Below, one piece after another: positions 10,801 to 20,886 of a DNA stretch of 64,000 bases. The number at the start of each line of letters is the position of its first letter. The first letter of the stretch is position 1. The DNA is from Isochrysis galbana. Taxonomy: Eukaryota; Haptophyta; Isochrysidales; Isochrysidaceae. The translations under genes were made by a program, and so were the position numbers. The DNA lies in the NCBI GenBank assembly GCA_018136815.1, contig CM030941.1:1549582-1613581 (forward strand). The letters run 5' to 3'. The notes below the pieces were generated by a model, which was not told the origin of the DNA, ran no database searches, and was given only the letters and a program-made list of their open reading frames with translations.

Positions 10801-11076
10801 GGCCCCCGCCGCAGGGAAGAGAGGAGGAAAAGGGAAGAGGGAGGGGAGGGGGGAGCGGCAGCTCTCCCCTCCGGCAGAAACGTGTCTTCTCGCCCCGTTT
10901 GGGTAAGAGAAGACGGGGGCGCCAGAGCTAGGAGGGAAGGGCCGCGGCTCGCCGCGGCCACTCGCTTCGGCGAGGAGAGATTAGCGCTCCTGGGCCCCTA
11001 TTCACGAGTGCCCCCCCCCCCCCCCTGCGTTGCTTTTACCCGAAAGGGGTTTTCCCCCAGCGTGCCAGCGTGGACT
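10798..11076 (+). mobile_element. Retroposon fragment inserted at the copia integrase
   Basis: Sequence from GGGCCCCCGCCGCAGGGAAG to CCAGCGTGGACTCGAG matches the interior of the 870-bp hairpin-headed retroposon at 47213-47490, including the CTTCGGCGAGGAGAGATTAG core and the poly-C tract. It begins exactly where copia homology stops, so it interrupts or replaces the integrase. Confidence 0.75.
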
Positions 11077-11796
11077 CGAGCTCATAGTCCCGCTCCCCCT
11101 CTGCCCATGAGAGCAGCGGGAACCTCTTTTGGCCCACAAGGGGTCCACTTCGTCGGAATCGGCGCCTACCCTCGCGCGGTTGCCGTCTCAGCCCCGGTTG
11201 GCGACCCGCAGCCCGCCGGGCACATCAGTCTCGATACCTCGTCCTCACCGACCCATCAATCCGGCCCTAGTGCCACCTCTCCCCTCCGTGTTCCACCGGC
11301 GACTCGAGCCCCTTCAGCCGCCACCTCTCGACCTCCGTGCACGTCCGTCCGTCCTACCGCGTCTCACCCTCTCGATTCCACCGCGGGGTCCAACCCCGCG
11401 GCTCCTCAGTTGCCTGTCCCTCCTTACCCTTCCATCTCCGAAATCCGAAATCCGCCCTTCTACCCAGTCGCTCTCCGCTTTGAGCTCCGCTCCGAGCGCC
11501 TCCTCCGGCCCATGGGCCGCCTCTACGAACGCCAAATTGTCCGATCCCACTCCTTCAGTTTCCGCTCTCGAACTTAATCCACATCCCGTGGCCGGGGGTT
11601 CTAACCCCGCTAGGCTTCCTTCCCTTTCTGGCGCCAACGCCATCAGTCCGCCGACCGCGTTCCCCTCCGAGTCTGAGGGCACGCAAGCAGCCTCGACCCT
11701 CCTCCGTGCGGCCCAGCTACCCGCGCACATCCTACGGCCGAGACCGCCGTCGCAACCCCATCCGGAGCGCCGACGCTCCCTTCTTCCCGAGCCCAG
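11077..11796 (+). other. Pro/Ser-rich open region upstream of the methyltransferase-like ORF
   Basis: Several overlapping plus-strand frames without motifs, all rich in Pro, Ser and Arg. They may be decayed N-terminal coding sequence of the element that ends at 12946. Nothing is recognisable. Confidence 0.3.
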
Positions 11797-12946
11797 TTGC
11801 TCCCGTCATTCCAGCCAACAGTAATCCCGTCGACGACCAGTCCTGCCTGGCGTCCATTGCGCGCAAACTCCGCTGCGACTACTCCCTCGTCAGTGGACTC
11901 CGTTCCGATAACCGAGTCTGCCCCCTTGATTTCCGTCTCTCATCCTGCTGAGGGCGGTAACCCCGATTCCGGGACCCAGCCGGCCATGGTTGTGCCCCTC
12001 CCCGATAACCTGTCTTCGACGCCGACGGCCACGGCGCCGGACGTTTCCCTCTTCGATAAGGGTGCTGCTGATGGTGGCATCCCCTCCGCTTCGCCCAGCT
12101 TGCCGTCAAGCCGCCAGGGCCCCCCTTCTTCGTCGGTCGCCCCGCCCGTTCATGAGAGCTCCCCTGTCCCGGCCAATCCCAAGCAAGTCACTTGGGAGGA
12201 CATGGGTCGCCCTCTCTCGAGGGACGCGTCCGACCCTCCTATCCCTTGGGACCCGCGGTCCCAAGAGGTCTACGCCGTGTGCGCCGCCATTAGCGCCGAG
12301 GCTCCTCTTCACTCTACCGCCGCCAGTGACCCCGTTCGCCTCTTGGCCGAAGCCCGAGCCAAGGCCAGCGGTTCCGCGGTAGTCTTACCCCGTCACGTGG
12401 CGGAAGCTGCCCTCGAGCTACGCATGCCTACGCCGCCGCGCGGTGCTTATGCGTCTCCGGCTGCCGTCATCCCCCACCATTTCGACGCTTTGTGCGCCCA
12501 ACTCTCCTCCCTAGCCGACCAGGCTCGCTCAGAAGCGGCGGCGGGTTGCCCGCCCCCGAAGGTCCTGGTCCTGGGCGAAATCAGCGGCGTTGTCGCCACC
12601 ATGTTCTACTTGGGGGCGCTAGCGTCGCCACCTGTGACCTCCGCCCTTCGGAGGTCGACTACATCCCTCACTTCCAAGGCGACGCTCGCCACATCCAAGA
12701 TTTGGGTTGGGACCTAGTAGTGGCCCACCCGCCGTGTACCTACCTGTCCGCAATCACCCGCGCCAATGGCTCGACAAGGAACCCGAGAGACGTCTCGCTC
12801 TCGAGTCGGCGTCGCGAGTGTTCGTCTCGATGGCCCTCGCCGAGGCTCCCTTCGTTGCGGTGGAAAACCCTCGGATGCACTCCGAGGCTTCCGCTTTAGT
12901 CGGGGAGTTGGCTCCCCGCCAATATGTCCAACCGACTCGAATTTAG
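11797..12946 (+). pseudogene. Retroelement-like ORF ending in a phage-type DNA methyltransferase-like domain (two frameshifts)
   Basis: A Pro/Ser-rich frame (first ATG 11986) leads into PKVLVLGEISGVVATMFYLG at 12556. Similarity then continues in the next frame, GASVATCDLRPSEVDYIPHF with QGDA, then GWDLVVAHPPCTYLSA. A third frame follows: RQWLDKEPERR, APFVAVENPRMHSEA and PRQYVQPTRI, then TAG at 12946. The order of an SAM-binding EISGVV strand, a CDL acidic strand, HPPCTYL and VENP matches a family of phage and bacterial DNA methylases whose PPC and EN motifs resemble C5-cytosine enzymes. The frameshifts (a G run near 12611 and a shift near 12750) mean this copy is dead. The C-terminal FG-containing section is missing. 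TCGGGGAG followed by TGTCGTATTCC at about 12948 looks like a polypurine tract and LTR start, but this is not proven. Confidence 0.6.
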
Positions 12947-14102
12947 TCGGGGAGTGTCGTATTCCATACGATGACAGGCTTTTACTTATGACCTGTGGGT
13001 TATTTTAAGCCTTAAGGTCTCGTCGATTGGTATTCCGCCCCTTCTCTTACTTTCTCTCGATGTCATCAAATGTTCCATGACCGTCTGTTGTCTTCTCTCG
13101 TCTATCGGTCATAGCTCCCCAGCGAGGTCCGCCCTCGTTGTGTCGACCCCTCTGTCGCATGTCTGCGCGTTGCTAAGTTGCCCTGGTGCCGACGCTTGGC
13201 CGTCCGTCCAGGTGTGGTTAGTTTTCGCCCCGTTTGGTTTAGTTTGTGTGTCTCTTTGTCCTCTGACTTTTTTTGAGTCCATCCGTTGTAGTCTCCCGTG
13301 CCTACCTCGGACCTAAGAAGCTCCCATTCTCACTCTCCCCCTCTCTCACTAGCTCGCTAGCTAGCCTCGTCTCTACCATCCGACGCCACGCGTCGCTAGC
13401 CTCCGACCTTCAGTCTACCTCATCGCTCGTAGCGCCCGATGGCAGACCCTCCCGGACCCGACACTTACTATGATCTTTCAGACATCTTCCCGCAAGCAAC
13501 AATCAACAATCAACGACCCTATCACGACCGCGTCAGCTGCCGGCTCGATCGAACGGCCCTCTGCCTACGAGCCTGTAGTCATCGCGTGTTCGACATCGGC
13601 CGATGGGCCTGAGCGCCCAACTTTCGAGCGCAACAGGGCCACACCACTATCAAACGCACATTCACGGTAACACGTAGATAATTAACGTAAACGGGACACG
13701 CGTAGAGAGGGGGTGAGCAGGAGAGGAAAGAGAAAAGAAGAGAGGGGGCCCGTCGCCTCTCCTGACGTGAAGAGAAGCCCCATCGGACTTAGAAAGTAAA
13801 AAGAGGTCAAAGGGGGAGGAAAGTCAAAGAGGGAGGAAAAAAGAGACGAGCGAGGGACCATCGGTGATATAATCCACGGATCTTTTCACCGCTGCGTGGA
13901 ATGATTTCGGCGCCGCTAGCGTTTGTAACCAATATCTAGGGATTGAGTATACAGTATATGAGAAAGTTGGCCATCTTAAGATTAAGATGCCATCTTCGTT
14001 CTACGTTCTACCATGTATTGATAGGTGATAGGTTGCTTGTGAATGGTGCGTATGTGGTAGTTTTCTTTTCTATTTTGTCTGCTAGTTTCCGCCAGAAACC
14101 TT
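12947..14102. other. Possible LTR and intergenic sequence
   Basis: A candidate LTR start TGTCGTATTCCATACGATGA (from about 12956) contains a short palindrome (TCGTA..TACGA). No second copy was found in the window. The remainder to 14102 holds A/G-rich blocks (13690-13860) and no gene. Confidence 0.3.
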
Positions 14103-14360
14103 TCATGGCCTAGGGCCTCCCCAGGGGGGGGGCCAAGAGGGTCGCATATTCGCTCGGCGCAGGAGGGAGAAGGAGACTAGACCACCGGGGATCGGGACAT
14201 GCCGTCTGCCGCCGAAAGCCCCGTTCACCGAGCCACTACGAAGTGCACGAGTGGACGGCGAGCCATGAGGCGGGTGGAGGGAGTGGGGTGAGACGCGGCC
14301 GTGGCTGCGGGAAAGTCTGTGCAAAGCCGCGTGTGTGGTGAGAATATTAAGAAGTTTTAT
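14103..14360 (+). repeat. Retroposon 3' end fragment
   Basis: Ends in GTGTGGTGAGAATATTAAGA followed by AGTTTTATTTT. The same terminal string recurs at 21185-21215 and, inverted, at 32360-32400, 43910-43950 and 58755-58790. In the last copy it lies downstream of a LINE-type C-terminal domain, so it is a 3' UTR end. Confidence 0.5.
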
Positions 14361-14553
14361 TTTAAATCATTGATGGTCAAGGGGGCACACAGGAACAGCA
14401 TGCCATGCCCAAATGGTTGGCTGGCTTCCCTCTTTCGTCTAGACTTCTGTAAACTCGCGTCTCCATCAACTAAGCGCCACCTCCTCACGGACTTGGATAG
14501 CCCCTTGAACTCTGAATACCGCCAATCTACGATAATCGATTGCCACGTCTTGA

Positions 14554-15830
14554 TCATTGGCCGCATCCACAAAGTCGAGCTAGATTTACCGGTGTAGCCT
14601 TCATCCATGGGTTGTAGGCAAGCTCATCGGCCATAGTAGAGGGTACCGACGGGCGCCTCTGGGCACGAAGATCACGAACCATCTGAAGTTTGGCACGCGC
14701 CGCCTTATTGCCGGGTTCGGAACGTACAGCCATTGCAAGGAGCATCTCGGCATACCTGAGACGGACACAAGTAAGCACACGACAAAATTGAGATTACACG
14801 TGCAGGTTGATCATGGGGGAATGCAATGGGATCACGCACTGTTCTACGCTCGCTGGTTTGTCTGCGCGCCAGAGGGCCAGCCCATTGGCATATATGATAC
14901 GTACTCGTGCCCAGAAAAAATTTGACAATCCGGTTTTAGACGATGCCGCAGGCGGCGGAGTGAGGCATGCAGCTGGAGTGCTGAACCTTCGAAAAGCCGA
15001 CCACAACCACCGCAGAAGAGAGTATCGCCTGTGAATGCAGCGCTTGGAGATTCGGGGAGCGCGCTACTGGAGACCTCATAAACTACGGAACCAAGGGTAT
15101 GGCCAGGGACCGTGTGGGCAGTGACCACAATGCTTCCAACTCGAATCTGCTGTTCGTCATGCATTCGTTCTGTCGCAGCAGGCACTCGTGCCACTTCCCG
15201 ATCACTCGCAATGACGCGAAGTCCAGGAATTTCACGTGCGAAGGTTGCGTTGCCTGAGGCATGGTCGAAATGCCAGTGTGTAGTGAGCAGGACCTCTATG
15301 TTCAGCTTTTCCTCAGCAGCAGCCCGGAGGACGGGGTATGGATCAGCAGGGTCAACGACAATTGCGCGGCGGTCTGCATCTGTCTCATCCCAGATCAAGT
15401 AAGCATAGTTACCACCGAAAGCGGCGCCCAGAATCGGAACTACTTTGATGCGCAATTGAGGTGGGCCCAACACGACAGGTTGCGTGCCGCCGACCTGCTC
15501 AGCTTGAGGCTCATTGCGTTTCGTGTGTAGAAAATGTGCAAGTATCTGCTCGGCGACCCATGTCGAGAAGAGACCGTACAAAACGCGCAACACGATCCCG
15601 TGATCAGGGCACGGACTATTCCTTGGGCGGCGCGAGAGGGTCGAAATGTGCCAGAGGTAGAAGACCCATGTAACGGAGCCGATGACCAGCCACCGGCGTA
15701 CTGAAAAGTCAACAGGGTTGGGTATGAGCGAGAGGACTGCAGATCCAAGCTCGCCTTCTTCGGGTATCCAGCCCATCAGGAACCTCGCAAGCATGGATGG
15801 TCCGCTTCCAAACGCGGGGCCCCCTTGCAT
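14554..15830 (-). CDS. Glyoxalase II-type (hydroxyacylglutathione hydrolase-like) metallo-hydrolase with an N-terminal membrane segment
   Basis: Exons are 15830-14905 and 14755-14554 (375 residues). The intron (14756-14904, donor GTACGT, acceptor CTCAG) rejoins the metal ligand motif as SGHEYAEMLLAMAV. The beta-lactamase fold hydrolase shows TTHWHFDH (metal ligands, about residue 183), FTGDTLFCGGCGRLFEG and GHEY. The C-terminal domain VPSTMADELAYNPWM is that of glyoxalase II. The family hydrolyses S-D-lactoylglutathione to D-lactate and glutathione. Unlike classical glyoxalase II, about 120 residues precede the fold and include a hydrophobic span (WLVIGSVTWVFYLW, about 48-61), suggesting a membrane or organelle location. 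ATG 15830 is the best in-frame ATG; the frame is open further upstream without one that fits. Confidence 0.82.
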
Positions 15831-16306
15831 GGTCCACCCCTCAAGCCAGCACCTCCCCGCCCCGCCGCTCCCGTCCCTCCTCTCCCAGTCCGCGATGAAT
15901 CGAGTGGCGCGGCACGGCGTGGCGCGGCGGCCGGCAATGTTAGGGAAAGGGTGCACGAAGAAGAAATAAAATATTACTAGAGTAGTTTTAGCGACAGAAA
16001 AAGAAAAAGAGGGCTATTTGACTGCCAGAGCCGCCAAATGTCACTCTGTGCGGGCGGCCACTGTGTATTTGGTGTTTGGTGCGGCGCTCCATCCGGATGG
16101 ATCGTCGAGAACGGACTCGCAGCCCGCCCGGTATCGGTTGAAAGTTGGGCGCTCTTTGATCTTTGAGTCCTTTTCCTAGGGCGGTCAAACACGCCTTTTA
16201 CTTTGAACTTCTAAGGGTGAAAATTCACCAAGTCAAGATTGAGGTTTTATCACGCGATTTTTAGGGAATTACACTGGAAATGGGTATATTAGGCAGAATC
16301 TTATAA
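15831..16306. other. Intergenic
   Basis: No gene seen. AGGGCGGTCAAACA at about 16178 is the left-end string of the dispersed repeat with copies at 23612 and 37459. Confidence 0.4.
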
Positions 16307-16621
16307 GAAAAAAAAACATTCTTGAAGGTGCCCGCTACGCTACTAAGGACACACACTCTCTCGCGCTCCCGGTGTCACCGCCTATACCCCTACCACTACT
16401 CCCTCGCCCGCTCCCCCCCTCGTTCCTTTTTCTTCGGTTTTGGGGGGTCAGCCCATGTACACTACTTTGGGCCTAGCGTTTGTGGGAGGGGAGGGGCAGG
16501 CCTCTTGCGTTCGTTGCTGCGGTAGTCTCGGGCTTTGTCCGTCCCTGTGTGGGGGCCAGGCCCCTCGGCCTTCCCCATTGGAATTCTCCGGCGGAGGCAT
16601 ATTGCCTCCCACGGTCTGTTG

Positions 16622-17545
16622 TTATCCCTGGTCGCTAAGTCCTGTGTTGTTTTTTCGTTGTATTATGTGTTGTAAGTTGAGGCGCTCTAGTACCGCTATG
16701 AGTTTACTGCTTGGAACTAAATCGTTGTCGTCGTTTGTTTCAAAAATTGGGCGGAAGTCGTTGACATCTATGCGTTTCTTGGGCTGGCGGCCCATGTCTG
16801 CTTTGGCTCTTCTCGAAGCGTCTGTGTTGTTTCCGTAAAGCGCCGCTTTGCACAGCGTGGTATATCTCTCGAGCATCCTTTTGACGACGTGATCGCTGTT
16901 AAATTTGACGTTGTCGTAGTGTATTCGATAGAAGTCGGTGAGTATGTATCTCCATGCCAATAGGTATAGGGTCTCCCTAGCGGGTGATGGTGAGGAATTC
17001 GGTAGTAGGAAGAGTCTTTCTACGGCTTTCTCGGTTGTCGTTTTGGTCCCGGGGCTGTCGGCCGGCGAAACGTCCGTGAGGTAGTGTATCGTGTCGAACA
17101 CGCTATCTAGCGCTGGGCACGTCCCTATATGGACGGACGATTCATCGTCTTGCGCACAGAGGCGGCAGCAGGTGGGGTCCCGTCCCGGGAAACGGTTGTA
17201 CGTGCCTAGTCTACGGTGTGTTATGTGTTTGTAGTGCATGTATAGGTCTCTGGGAGTGCTTAGCGGGGACGTGTAGATCCGGGCCAAGTGTTTCCATGTG
17301 TCCGAGTCGACCGGTAGTCTTTCGCCCCATCTGGCGGGGCCGTTTTGTTGGCGTCGTTTGGGTTCTAGCCTTTGTAGCGCGGCAGTTATGTGGCTTACTT
17401 GTGTTTTGTCGAGTGGCGTCTTTCCGTCTATGGAGTATTCTTCTGGGAGCGGGAAGTCTGTCGGCTGCGTTCCCCGGGCACGGTTACCCCCGGACAGGCA
17501 GTACAGAGCCCTGCGCGATCGCACGGCGTCGCCTGCGCCCTCCAC
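16622..17545 (-). pseudogene. LINE-type C-terminal domain with zinc finger
   Basis: The frame encodes DSDTWKHLARIYTSPL, YKHITHRRLGTYNRF, then CCRLCAQDDESSVHIGTCP, a C-x2-C...H-x4-C finger, and a helical tail with LLAWRYILTDFYRIHYDNVK. The layout matches the proteins at 1-330 (-) and 19279-19944 (+) but with substantial divergence, so it is another subfamily. The preceding part (17545 to about 17480) is not related to ORF1, marking a deletion junction near 17600. Confidence 0.6.
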
Positions 17546-17647
17546 CTCGCCCCTGCTGGCATCTGCTGCCAGCCTCTCGCGCGCGTACAGTGCGCGGCTG
17601 GCCGCGAGCCGTCAAAATGACGGTGCTGCGCATGATGGGCTGGCCCA

Positions 17648-18307
17648 TCACACGCGGCACCGCCTCAGTATGGTGGCGTCCAAGAAGGCGTGGTCGCCCT
17701 CTTGGTGGAAGGATAGTTCAAAATTTGCGTCCGATTCCATGGCGCCTTGCTCCTCATCTGAGGGCGGCTCCTGAGAGGCAAGGGCGGTCGGAGGTGGTGG
17801 GATTGTGGGTGGGTCTATGTGTGCAGCTGGCGTGTCTGTGTGGCGTACGCCCCAAGGCGCATCCAAATAGTTCCTCGTCTGTGTGGTCTTCTGTTGTGTT
17901 GCTGGAGGATCAAGGTCAATGAGCATGTTGTGATTGGTGTTGAGGTTGTGCCCATAGGGGCCACCCGGTCTCGGGCCGCGCCGCCGAGGCAGCGCGGCCG
18001 TCGCCAGGGCGAGAGAGGCCTCTACCATAAGGCATGCCTTGTGGGTGAGTGTCTCTGCTGGTCTGGTGTTGGTGTGATGCTTGTCACAGCCTGTGGCCCA
18101 CCATGGGGTGGGCCAGCATGGCTGCCTTCCTTGGTGTGGCCGGGGCCACGGGCCGTGCGGCGCGACCGGGGTCGCGCTCACCTGCTCGGCCTCTGTGGGC
18201 GGTCGCGGTCGCTTCGCCAGCGACAGCTCCATGGGTACTGGGGGGGCTCCCGCGGCGGGGGGCCCGAAGGAAAGGTGGGGGGCGGCGGCGCGCTCCATGG
18301 CAACCAA
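17648..18307 (-). pseudogene. ORF1 N-terminal half of the non-LTR-like element
   Basis: The product begins with the common Pro/Ala-rich head (MERAAAPHLSFGPPAAGAPP, first ATG after the hairpin). It continues to an acidic segment DANFELSFHQEGDHAFLDAT, equivalent to DATYDLSFQQAGDLIFHDTT in the longer ORF1 at 38215. It stops soon after, where sequence similarity to ORF1 breaks off, so it is a truncated ORF1. Confidence 0.6.
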
Positions 18308-18323
18308 CTATAAAGTTAGTTGG

Positions 18324-18742
18324 CGCGACCACAACAAGGGTACAGCCGCCACGAAGGCACCACATCACCTGACGGGACCACGTGCCCTCGCTTAGGTCAC
18401 AACTCGCAGCCGTCTCACCTGCGTCGCGACCGTGCCCTCGTTGTGGTCGCGCCCTCGCCGCACTAGCACCCTCATCGGTGCGCATCGTCATCGCTCACAG
18501 CAGTGCCATGGTGATGCGGGTAAAGCTCACGCCGCGTTGTTGCCAGCGTGAGATGTGACCTCGCAATGGCAATGGTCACATCCGCGCAATAAGTCGCGTT
18601 CCGTCAAAAGAGGGCCAGGTGAATTTTTTTGTCATCCATATACTCTTGTTTTCTTTTTAGTGGCCACATTAAAACTAGTGGTACAAAGCTAATCACGCCC
18701 CCCCCCCCCCCCGCGCTCCTCTCAACACGCAGTGACTCCCAG
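18324..18742. other. Intergenic
   Basis: Downstream of the interrupted gene that ends at 18743. It contains TGCCCTCG(C/T)T-type short repeats at 18380-18460 and a poly-C tract at 18698. No gene is seen. Confidence 0.4.
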
Positions 18743-19278
18743 CTACGCGGGTCGAGTTTTCATCTTCTTCGTCTTTTTCTCACACCCCTCTTCCTCGATG
18801 GCGACGATGTCGCTCGGCTGATCTTGGATGGCGAGGTCCGTGATGCGTGAGAGGATGTCGCTTGGCCGGTTCTGCATGTAGATCTTGCCAGCTGCTCGGC
18901 GCACTTGCACCATGGGATTCGTTTCAGCGCACGCGACCGCCATGATGTATTCCATGCAGAGGTACGCGACGGCGGCCTTCTCTCCAATGTATATGGTCGT
19001 TGGGGCTGTGATCTTGTCGTACTCGTCGGAGTAGTCGCCGACGAGCATGAGGTTTGCCTTGCACCAACGGCCCATGTATGGCTCGATGAGTGCCCACATC
19101 GACGGGTAGCGTTCCTTGGCCAAATCCACGCGGAAGTCTCCACCTCCACGGCCCATGCCGGAGGCTGTGACGAGCAGCATCGCCAGGATGGCACCGCCCA
19201 TGCCCGCAACGAAGCCTACAAGCTGAACCCACGCCCAAAGACGGCGCACGAGGCACTCGGTAAGGGCCCACCTAAGCA

Positions 19279-19944
19279 ATGCTCGCGATACTAGACATCA
19301 CAAAGGAGGAGTGGAAACATATAGCAAGACTATACACTCTTCCACTGCTAACGCACACGGACAAACACCCACACTTCAAACACATAACTCACAGGAGAAT
19401 CGGAACCAGAAATAGATTTGCGGATAGCCAGACGAGTAAATGCAGGTTATGCCGGTGCCACCGCGAAGACTCGTGCCACCTAGCGTGGTGCCCGGCGACG
19501 AAAAAAATATTCGAAACCATTGACGCCATAACCAACTACACGCCTTGCCCCAAAAGGTCGCGCACGCAAAAGGCCAAGGACAGACTCTTCGCATATCCTA
19601 GCGCGGCTACCCCCGACAGCCTAAAATCCCTATACGTAATAGCATGGAGATACATCATCAGAGACTTCTACAGAGTAGAACATGAGTCATATGAATTTCA
19701 CTACGTACCAGCATTGGAAGCCACGCTCATAAGATTCTCTACCCTGGTGAGAGGCCGCGCTCCGCCGAGCCTCTACAACTCGGCGAGAACCGGTAAGGCC
19801 GCCCAGGGAAGAAAACCCAAGATCAAAACCCCGCGGGAACTTAGTACACCAATATTCACGGAGGACCGAAAGGGTAGATTAAAAATGAGCGACACCCTAA
19901 GCCAAGTGGCGGAAGCGCTTGGCCTAGCAGAGCGGCTAGCCTGA
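19279..19944 (+). CDS. LINE-type C-terminal domain with zinc finger
   Basis: The first in-frame ATG-like start is the ATG overlapping ORF1-derived sequence at 19279. The product has KEEWKHIARLYTLPLL, FKHITHRRIGTRNRF, CRLCRCHREDSCHLAWCP (C-x2-C..C-H-x4-C pattern), then YVIAWRYIIRDFYRVEHESY and a basic tail KTPRELSTPIFTEDRKGR. The tail is shared with the fragment at 59016. The pattern resembles the zinc-binding region after the reverse transcriptase in LINE proteins. The polymerase is missing, so it is not an autonomous element. The open frame could be a remnant or a trans-acting product. Confidence 0.55.
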   Translation: MLAILDITKEEWKHIARLYTLPLLTHTDKHPHFKHITHRRIGTRNRFADSQTSKCRLCRCHREDSCHLAWCPATKKIFETIDAITNYTPCPKRSRTQKAKDRLFAYPSAATPDSLKSLYVIAWRYIIRDFYRVEHESYEFHYVPALEATLIRFSTLVRGRAPPSLYNSARTGKAAQGRKPKIKTPRELSTPIFTEDRKGRLKMSDTLSQVAEALGLAERLA

Positions 19945-19969
19945 GACGCACCTACAACCCGCCCCGAGC

Positions 19970-20520
19970 AACCTACTTTTATAAGTGGGGGACAATGGGG
20001 GCCTCGCGCCCCCCACACACCATCGCGGACACCCCCCGGGGTGGGCCCGTACAATCAACCCCAGCCCCTGCCCTTTGGCAGGGGCAGGGCACTCAACAAT
20101 CTGGCCCAGACCCTTCGGGGGCGCGGCCCGCGAGCCGCACTCCCACGCCCGCGCTGGGCCTGCCCTCGAGCTGACTCCCCCTCTGTCCCTGGTCGCCAGG
20201 CATACAGGTGTCTCTGGGCGGCTCCCATGGCCAGCGGGGCGAGCGTGGGAGAGGCAGGGGGGGCCAGGGGCTGAGCCCCAGCCTCCACTGCCCCCTGAGC
20301 TGCCCTTGCTGGCCCCCCGGGAGCCCCCAAAGGGCCCCTGAGAGCAGGCCAGGGCGCGCCGCATGGCGACGCGCCGCAGGGACGACGAAGGGAGAGAGTG
20401 GAGAGAGGGAGAGGGGGGGTTTTGCACCCCCCCCGATGGAGTGCGGTTAGAAACAGGCCCCGTTTGCGTTAGCAAACGGGTAGGGGGCGGCCGGCGACAG
20501 GCGGGAGAGAGAAGGGAGCG
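19970..20520 (+). mobile_element. Hairpin-headed retroposon, subfamily with CTACTTTTATAAGTGG
   Basis: The variant hairpin at 19974-19989 is followed by ACAATGGGGGCCTCGCGCCC. The body is closely related to 51071-51550: GGCACTCAACA, GGGCGCGG, CTGGTCGCCAGGCA, GGGGCCAGGGGCTGAGCCCC, GCATGGCGACGCGCCGCAGG. No credible ORF is present. Confidence 0.6.
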
Positions 20521-20886
20521 GCTCAAGCTCGAGGAGAGTATCCTGAAGGTGGCACAGGCTACTCGACTCGCAGTCGTTTATTTCTCGAGAACTGCTCACG
20601 GCGCGAGCTGGAAGGGCCGATCCTCTTTGTCGACGAGAGGTTCCCCCCCCCCCCCCGGTGCTTTTTCCCGGAGAGTCGGCCGGCGTCGACCGGTCCGCCT
20701 CAATGGGTTTTCCCTCATTTTAACTTGTGGGGAGTTAGAATGGGAGCCGGGGGCTTGCGAGGGGGGAGATGTGGAGGGGTGCATAGGTGTATGTATCTGT
20801 GGCAACAACACGCGCCAAGGTGTACGGGCAGGTGCGCTGAGGGCTGTCGTGTTAGTACCGGGCTAGTGAGAGTAGTGGTACTAATG
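20521..20886 (+). repeat. Dispersed repeat, about 370 bp, copy 1
   Basis: Starts CTCAAGCTCGAGGAGAGTAT and ends GGTACTAATGCTCAG. The second copy is at 59675-60056. The last 70 bp also recur at 21241-21315. The body contains a poly-C run and CTCATTTTAA(C/G)TTGTGGGGAG. It is probably the 3' region of a retroposon. Confidence 0.75.

Larger units (their letters stand above)
16307..18323 (-). mobile_element. Hairpin-headed non-LTR-like element, internally deleted
   Basis: On the minus strand the hairpin CCAACTATAAAGTTAGTTGG (18304-18323) starts the element. The ORF1 head follows (18307-17648), then the LINE-type C-terminal domain. The 3' end GCACCTTCAAGAATG with a T tract is at 16307-16330. The same 3' end occurs at 50613 and, in plus orientation, near 44165. 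Both ends are retained while the polymerase-coding middle is absent. No target duplication was found. Confidence 0.7.

Noticed and set aside
12956-13700. A matching LTR pair for the methyltransferase-bearing element or the copia gag
   Set aside because: The candidate start TGTCGTATTCC was not found a second time in the window, so LTR borders cannot be called.
16307-18323. Target-site duplication for this element
   Set aside because: Flanks beyond the hairpin (GCGACCACAACAAGG) and beyond the A tract (GGCAGAATCTTATAAG) share no convincing repeat.
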